Under the pieces are notes generated by a model. That model had not been told where the DNA came from, ran no database searches, and worked only from the letters and a program-made list of their open reading frames with translations. A DNA stretch of 10,545 nt. Origin: Desulfovibrio sp. (GTDB taxonomy: Bacteria; Desulfobacterota; Desulfovibrionia; Desulfovibrionales; Desulfovibrionaceae). Location of the stretch: assembly GCA_014804915.1 (NCBI GenBank), contig JAAUYW010000137.1, forward strand, positions 1-10,545. The letters run 5' to 3'. Both the position numbers and the translations under genes were made by a program. Numbering within the stretch: position 1 is the stretch's first letter; every line of letters begins with the position of its first letter. Positions 6,728-10,545 of the stretch are shown piece after piece.

Positions 6728-7273
6728 TTAAACGTATTTTGCCGCATTCCTTAGCGGCAGTCCTTTTCTATCCTTGGCCGAGAGCACTGGCTCTGCGCCT
6801 GTCAAAGGCCAGTTTATGCCAAGCTCCGGATCATTCCAGAGCAGGCAGTGTTCATCCGTGGGGTCGTAGTAGGCTGTGCATTTATAGACAAATTCGGTAT
6901 TGTCTTCCAGCACCAGAAAGCCGTGCGCAAAACCCGGGGGCACCCAGAGGCTATGCCGAGCCTCGGCATCCAGGATGACCCCATAGCTTTTGCCGAAATT
7001 GGGGGAAGACCTGCGCAGGTCGACAACAGCATCGAAGACCTTGCCTGATATTACGCGTACCAGCTTGCCCTGGGGATTTTTGAGCTGATAATGCAGGCCG
7101 CGCAGGACGTTGCCACCTGACTTGCTGTGGTTATCCTGGACAAATTCATGTTTTCCGCAATGCTCCTCAAATTCATTTTGACGGAAGGTTTCCATGAAAA
7201 AGCCGCGCTCATCGCCAAATATTCTGGGTATGAGCAGAACAGGGCCATTGGGATCAAGAGCCTTGAATTCCAT
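6728..7273 (-). CDS. rfbC: dTDP-4-dehydrorhamnose 3,5-epimerase
   Basis: A cupin-fold isomerase that converts dTDP-4-keto-6-deoxy-D-glucose to dTDP-4-keto-L-rhamnose. The 181-residue length is standard. The N-terminal FGDERGFF segment (19-26), the catalytic base His61 in VLRGLHYQ, Tyr130 in EFVYKC and Asp168 in LSAKDRKG match the RmlC active site, as does PPGFAHGF at 112-119. The start is ATG 7273, which has AAAGGA 6 bases upstream; the in-frame TTG at 7279 lies inside that spacer and is rejected. It is the third of three ordered dTDP-sugar genes, 57 bases after rfbA. The next gene downstream is not rfbD but the DUF262 protein. The gene has host-like composition, around 58% G+C in the part counted (6961-7020). 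Confidence 0.96.
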   Translation of the reverse strand: MEFKALDPNGPVLLIPRIFGDERGFFMETFRQNEFEEHCGKHEFVQDNHSKSGGNVLRGLHYQLKNPQGKLVRVISGKVFDAVVDLRRSSPNFGKSYGVILDAEARHSLWVPPGFAHGFLVLEDNTEFVYKCTAYYDPTDEHCLLWNDPELGINWPLTGAEPVLSAKDRKGLPLRNAAKYV

Positions 7274-7330
7274 TTGCAATCCTTTGCCAGGGCGCGTCCC
7301 GGGTTGAGGCGCTGTTTGAGCTTCCGGACG

Positions 7331-8218
7331 TTATTGGGCGCCGGATCTTTTTTTCAGGATTTTCAGAATATACTGGCCATAATCAGTTTTGGCATAGCTT
7401 TCGCCAGCGCGGGCCATTTGGGCGTCAGAAATCCAGCCCTTTTGCCAGGCGATTTCCTCAAGGCAGGCGATCTGCAGCCCCTGCCGCGATTCGATTGTCT
7501 GCACGTAGGATGCGGCCTCAAGCAGGCTGGGACAGGTGCCAGTATCCAGCCACGCAAAGCCGCGGCCCAGCCGTTCCACGCAAAGCTGGCCTTTCTCAAG
7601 ATAGATCTGGTTGATGCTGGTGATTTCCAGTTCGCCGCGTCCGGAAGGTTTGAGCGTTTTGGCCATTTCCACAACCTGGGGATCGTAAAAATAAAGGCCT
7701 GTAACAGCGTAATGGGATAATGGCCGCTCCGGCTTTTCGACAATGCTGATTGCCCTGCCTTTGGCATCAAAGGAGACCACTCCGAATCTTTCAGGATCCT
7801 TGACCTGGTAGCCAAAGATGGTGGCTCCGCAGTCGCGGCTGGTGGCATGGCGCAGCTTGGGCACGAAATCCTGGCCATGAAAGATGTTGTCGCCGAGAAT
7901 CAGGCAGGAGTGGGAGCCTTGGAGAAAGGATGCGCCAATGATGAAGGCCTGGGCAAGACCTCCTGGCGTTGGCTGGACGGCATAATGAAGATCAATGCCA
8001 AAGCGCGAGCCATCGCCAAGCAGGCGCTCATACTGGGGAAGATCATCAGGAGTCGAAATCAGCAGAATCTCCCGGATTTCCGCAAGCATCAGCACTGACA
8101 GCGGATAATAGATCATCGGTTTGTCATAAACCGGCAAAAGCTGTTTGGATACTCCCTGCGTGATTGGATAAAGGCGCGTGCCTGATCCGCCTGCGAGCAC
8201 TATCCCCTTGTATTTCAT
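7331..8218 (-). CDS. rfbA: Glucose-1-phosphate thymidylyltransferase
   Basis: Makes dTDP-glucose from dTTP and glucose 1-phosphate, the first step of dTDP-6-deoxyhexose synthesis. The 295-residue chain has the nucleotidyltransferase signature GGSGTRLYP at 10-18, the metal-binding Asp110 in [11 protein letters not shown] at 161-163, GELEIT at 195-200 and WLDTG at 223-227. The usual His after this last motif is Cys (TGTCP). The start is ATG 8218, with AGGGGG (8228-8223) 4 bases upstream. The frame is open a further 27 codons to an ATG at 8299, but that would overlap rfbB and carries no family sequence, so it is rejected. The gap from rfbB is 40 bases. A long or short allosteric subtype was not separated. 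Confidence 0.97.
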   Translation of the reverse strand: MKYKGIVLAGGSGTRLYPITQGVSKQLLPVYDKPMIYYPLSVLMLAEIREILLISTPDDLPQYERLLGDGSRFGIDLHYAVQPTPGGLAQAFIIGASFLQGSHSCLILGDNIFHGQDFVPKLRHATSRDCGATIFGYQVKDPERFGVVSFDAKGRAISIVEKPERPLSHYAVTGLYFYDPQVVEMAKTLKPSGRGELEITSINQIYLEKGQLCVERLGRGFAWLDTGTCPSLLEAASYVQTIESRQGLQIACLEEIAWQKGWISDAQMARAGESYAKTDYGQYILKILKKRSGAQ

Positions 8219-8258
8219 CAAGCCCCCTGCCGCCGGCTTTTCCGAGCCGTCAGAAAAT

Positions 8259-9350
8259 TCAGATTCTTGTGCCGAGTCGTTCGAGCCTGTAACTGCCATT
8301 CAGTATCCGCTGCCACCAGTCCTGATTTTCCAGATACCAGCTGACTGTCTTTTTTATGCCTGTTTCGAAATTTTCCCTGGGGCGCCAGCCCAGCTCCCGG
8401 CGTATTTTCCCCGCATCCATCGCGTAACGGCCGTCATGGCCTGGCCTGTCAGCCACAAATGTGATCAGATCCCTGTACGTCTTGACGTTTTTTTTGCTGG
8501 CTGGCGCCAGTTCCTCAAGGGTCTGGCATACCGCCTCCACCACTTCGAGGTTGCGCTTCTCGCAGTTGCCGCCAATCGCATAAGTATCGCCTGGACGCCC
8601 TTTTGCGAGCGTCAGCAATAATGCCTCTGCGTGATCTTCCACATAGAGCCAGTCGCGAATTTGCGCTCCCTTGCCATACACTGGCAGCGGCTTGCCTGCC
8701 AGCGCGTTCAGGATAATTATAGGAATGAGCTTTTCCGGAAACTGGCGCGGGACGTAGTTGTTCGAGCAGTTTGTAATCAGTGTGGGCAAGCCGTATGTTC
8801 TGTGCCAGGCGCGGACAAGGTGATCCGAGGCCGCCTTGCTTGCAGAGTAGGGCGAGCTTGGCGCGTACGGGCTTGTTTCGCTAAAAAATGCTTTTTCTCC
8901 TGCCGGAGAGTCGGCCAGATCGCCAAATACCTCATCTGTTGATATGTGCAGGAAGCGGAAATTCCCGGCTTTTTCGCGATCCGTGGCCTGGAGTGTTTTC
9001 CACCAGGCCCTGGCCGCTTCCAGCATACTGAATGTTCCCTTGACGTTTGTGTCTATAAACGCTTCCGGGCTGTCGATTGAGCGGTCAACATGGCTTTCCG
9101 CAGCAAGATGCATGATGGCATCCGGCTTTTCTGCTTCAAGGATCGCCCGCATTGCTCCCAGGTCGGACACATCGGCATGGATGAATTTGTAGGCCGGATT
9201 GTCCCTGATCGGGGCCAGGGATTCCGGATTGCCGGAATACGTCAGCTTGTCAATATTGACAACGCGCAGGTTGCCGGATTCGAGAGCTTTCAGTATTACG
9301 TTTGAGCCAATGAAGCCGGCTCCGCCAGTGACTATGAGTGTTCCTTTCAT
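8259..9350 (-). CDS. rfbB: dTDP-glucose 4,6-dehydratase
   Basis: An NAD-dependent short-chain-dehydrogenase-fold enzyme that turns dTDP-glucose into dTDP-4-keto-6-deoxyglucose. 363 residues. The Rossmann glycine motif is GGAGFIGSN at 9-17, the catalytic triplet of the dehydratases is T138-D139-E140 in [10 protein letters not shown], and the Tyr-x3-Lys pair is Y168/K172 in YSASK. RSID (90-93) and the FPEKLIP segment (204-210) are also typical; the usual NNYGP reads NNYVP. The ATG at 9350 has GGAGG 5 bases upstream (9360-9356) and overlaps the exonuclease stop as ATGA. A longer frame to 9443 is open but lacks family sequence and would lie within the exonuclease gene. Translation is probably coupled to the exonuclease. 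Confidence 0.97.
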   Translation of the reverse strand: MKGTLIVTGGAGFIGSNVILKALESGNLRVVNIDKLTYSGNPESLAPIRDNPAYKFIHADVSDLGAMRAILEAEKPDAIMHLAAESHVDRSIDSPEAFIDTNVKGTFSMLEAARAWWKTLQATDREKAGNFRFLHISTDEVFGDLADSPAGEKAFFSETSPYAPSSPYSASKAASDHLVRAWHRTYGLPTLITNCSNNYVPRQFPEKLIPIIILNALAGKPLPVYGKGAQIRDWLYVEDHAEALLLTLAKGRPGDTYAIGGNCEKRNLEVVEAVCQTLEELAPASKKNVKTYRDLITFVADRPGHDGRYAMDAGKIRRELGWRPRENFETGIKKTVSWYLENQDWWQRILNGSYRLERLGTRI

Positions 9351-9928
9351 TCTTCCCTCCCACGGGAGGCCCTGGCAGGGCCGGATTTGACTGGCGGCAG
9401 CAGCATGGCCTTGTCCGCAAGCTTCAGCTGCTGAAGCCTGCAATGAATCTGTCCGCAGGCAGCCGCATCCGATTCTGCGTGATGGTGCTCAAGCTCAATC
9501 TGAAAATACGCGCTCACGGCTTCAAGACCATAGCCGGGAAGTTTCAGCGCCTTGCGCGCGCCTGCCAGAGTGCATAGGAATCCCAATCGCGGCGGCGCAA
9601 TGCCGTATGCGTCGCAATTTGAATTCAGCACTGCGCGGTCAAAGCGGGCATTGTGGGCAATCAGGTATTTTGCGCCCCTGATGAATGCCAGCATATCAGG
9701 CCAGACCTCCTTGAAGGATCTTTCGCTTTTGAGCATTTCCCAGGTCAGGCCGTGCACATTTGTATAGCAGATTTTTCTGTAGCCAGGCCGAATCAGGCTG
9801 TAGAAACGATCCACGATTTGCTGGTTCTCAAGGCGAACCATGCCAACAGCGCATGCGCAGGCGCCGCTTCTGGCCGAGGTTTCAAAATCAATTGCGACAT
9901 ACGGCCCGGATTCCAGAAATGGCTTCAT
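9347..9928 (-). CDS. DEDDh-type 3'-5' exonuclease (DnaQ/epsilon-like)
   Basis: A 193-residue single-domain exonuclease of the DnaQ-like RNase H superfamily, expected to remove nucleotides from 3' ends of DNA or RNA using two metal ions. Exo I is VAIDFET (D14, E16), Exo II is HNARFD (D97) and Exo III is HHHAESDA, giving the H-x4-D pair H149/D154; all DEDDh residues are present. The last 20 residues are a basic, Ala/Pro-rich tail with no domain. It has no polymerase or PHP fusion, so it is a stand-alone protein; the replicative epsilon subunit is usually longer, and I would not call it dnaQ. The ATG at 9928 overlaps the upstream TGA (ATGA, 9928-9925), and its own TGA overlaps the rfbB ATG in the same way, so it is coupled on both sides. 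Confidence 0.9.
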   Translation of the reverse strand: MKPFLESGPYVAIDFETSARSGACACAVGMVRLENQQIVDRFYSLIRPGYRKICYTNVHGLTWEMLKSERSFKEVWPDMLAFIRGAKYLIAHNARFDRAVLNSNCDAYGIAPPRLGFLCTLAGARKALKLPGYGLEAVSAYFQIELEHHHAESDAAACGQIHCRLQQLKLADKAMLLPPVKSGPARASRGREE

Positions 9929-10338
9929 TTTGCCGCGTTCGCCGCAGCTTCCCTCAGGCGCTCAAATATATATTCTTCCATTTCCGGATTGTTCTCATCG
10001 AGATTGAAACAGAGGGCGTCTTCGCCCAGCAGGCCCTCTGGCACAAAGTCGCCCAGCTCTTGGGGATCCTGAACCAGGTCAGCATAAAAGCAGACTGAAA
10101 GCCAGCGGCTCTCCGGCTCGTCATCAATTACGTCAATCAGCGTGAAAAGATCCCTTTTCTGCTGTCTGGCGTGTTTGGCCCGGATTGAATAGCTGACTTG
10201 AGGACGTCCCTTGAAATCAAGGCTCAAATCCGGATTTTGGGTCAGAAAGCCGTAGTATTTCATAAACGCCGGCTTTAAGGCCAGGGAATCGGTTTTCCAG
10301 TCCGCGACAAATTGCGCTATTTCATCAGAAGTTGCCAA
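9925..10338 (-). CDS. Conserved protein of unknown function, 137 aa
   Basis: I do not recognise a named domain; the sequence resembles hypothetical proteins I associate with Desulfovibrio-type genomes. It is soluble, with no signal peptide or membrane span. Residues 1-30 form an amphipathic helix (DEIAQFVADWK), 40-55 contain the polar strand SLDFKGRPQVSYSIR, and 64-85 are hydrophobic strands with FTLIDVIDD and WLSVCFYADL. GDFVPEGLLGEDALCF near 96-111 is a striking acidic segment, and the C-terminus is a helix rich in Glu, Arg and Ala. The start is TTG at 10338 with AAGGAG (10350-10345) 6 bases upstream; no ATG upstream fits. The SNase-like gene ends 10 bases before it, and its own TGA overlaps the exonuclease ATG. 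The context suggests a nucleic-acid-related role, but that is association only. Confidence 0.8.
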   Translation of the reverse strand: MATSDEIAQFVADWKTDSLALKPAFMKYYGFLTQNPDLSLDFKGRPQVSYSIRAKHARQQKRDLFTLIDVIDDEPESRWLSVCFYADLVQDPQELGDFVPEGLLGEDALCFNLDENNPEMEEYIFERLREAAANAAK

Positions 10339-10344
10339 TTCGCT

Positions 10345-10351
10345 CTCCTTA
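10345..10351 (-). promoter_or_regulatory. Ribosome-binding site fused to the upstream stop codon, sets a TTG start
   Basis: On the minus strand TAAGGAG runs 10351-10345: the TAA stop of the SNase-like gene shares its two A bases with the AAGGAG site of the next gene, whose TTG start is 6 bases further on. Ribosomes terminating on the first gene stop directly on the site for the second, which favours coupled translation. Confidence 0.7.
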
Positions 10352-10545
10352 ATCTGTGTTGCCCCATTGCCAGGGGGGCGTGGACATGTTCAGGCTCCAG
10401 ATGCCGCGCCTGTCCTTTTGCGCCAAATGCTCTTCAATATGCCAGCGGCGGCAGAAAAAGGCCTTGCAGGTTGAGCGATCCACCCAGGCCAGGCCGTCGG
10501 AAACAAGCCTGTTGTTCACGGATCTGTCCTGAACTTGCACCAGCG
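10349..10545 (-). CDS. C-terminal fragment of a staphylococcal-nuclease-like (thermonuclease) protein
   Basis: The frame is open to the right edge of the window, so only about the last 65 residues are seen; the GTG at 10540 is internal rather than a start. The pattern is that of the SNase-like family C-terminus: V-N-N-R-LV..GLAWV, then a Cys/Trp-containing helix (CRRWHIEEHLA), RRGIW and the terminal PPWQW. Characterised family members are calcium-dependent 5'-phosphodiesterases acting on DNA and RNA. The catalytic Arg/Glu residues and any signal peptide lie outside the window, so secretion and activity cannot be judged. It is the first visible member of a seven-gene same-strand run; the next gene begins 10 bases after its stop. 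Confidence 0.75.
   Translation of the reverse strand, partial: LVQVQDRSVNNRLVSDGLAWVDRSTCKAFFCRRWHIEEHLAQKDRRGIWSLNMSTPPWQWGNTD

Noticed and set aside
7127..7720. Plus-strand open frame of 197 codons
   Set aside because: It runs opposite rfbC and rfbA, which have complete catalytic motifs; the frame has no family sequence of its own.
8219..8299. N-terminal extension of RfbA to an ATG at 8299
   Set aside because: The family begins at [14 protein letters not shown] 8218 has AGGGGG 4 bases upstream, and the extension would overlap the end of rfbB.
8178..8621. Plus-strand open frame of 147 codons
   Set aside because: It is a shadow of rfbA and rfbB on the other strand with Pro/Ala/Phe-rich nonsense composition.
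9351..9443. N-terminal extension of RfbB
   Set aside because: The extra residues lie inside the exonuclease gene, and the ATG at 9350 has GGAGG and matches the family N-terminus exactly.

Overview
The window looks like chromosomal DNA from a delta-proteobacterium of the Desulfovibrionaceae type. The glutamyl- and lysyl-tRNA synthetases, the receiver/TPR protein beside them and the 137-aa conserved unknown all resemble proteins I associate with Desulfovibrio and relatives. That assignment rests on remembered family resemblance, not a search. Most genes sit near 50-58% G+C by eye; one gene has a strikingly A+T-rich core. There is no tRNA, rRNA, CRISPR array, insertion sequence or origin that I can support, and no gene-free stretch above about 140 bases.

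Left half, plus strand (1-4940). The window opens inside the C-terminal end of a gene resembling the Rpn/DUF4351 nuclease family, with a 12-bp in-frame repeat. After a 141-base gap with a good sigma-70-type promoter comes a two-gene unit: a degenerate receiver plus TPR protein, then gltX 8 bases later. A 121-base gap with a second promoter-like sequence leads to lysS, which appears to use a GTG start that adds 26 residues to the usual N-terminus.

Right half, minus strand (10545-4937). Seven genes run in one direction with small gaps or overlaps: the C-terminal end of a staphylococcal-nuclease-like protein, a conserved 137-aa unknown (TTG start), a DEDDh 3'-5' exonuclease, rfbB, rfbA, rfbC and a DUF262-DUF1524 (GmrSD-like) putative endonuclease. 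Three junctions at the front are stop/start or stop/ribosome-site overlaps, which suggests translational coupling. The promoter lies beyond the right edge.

How they work together. RfbA makes dTDP-glucose, RfbB oxidises and dehydrates it to dTDP-4-keto-6-deoxyglucose, and RfbC epimerises that at C3 and C5. The last enzyme of dTDP-L-rhamnose synthesis, RfbD, is absent; its possible place after rfbC is occupied by the DUF262 gene. The sugar cassette is therefore bracketed by nuclease genes: SNase-like and DEDDh upstream, GmrSD-like downstream. The DUF262 gene meets lysS tail to tail with a 4-base overlap and no room for a terminator. The DUF262-DUF1524 gene is the strongest candidate for an acquired defence gene; a functional link between it and the sugar genes is only a hypothesis.
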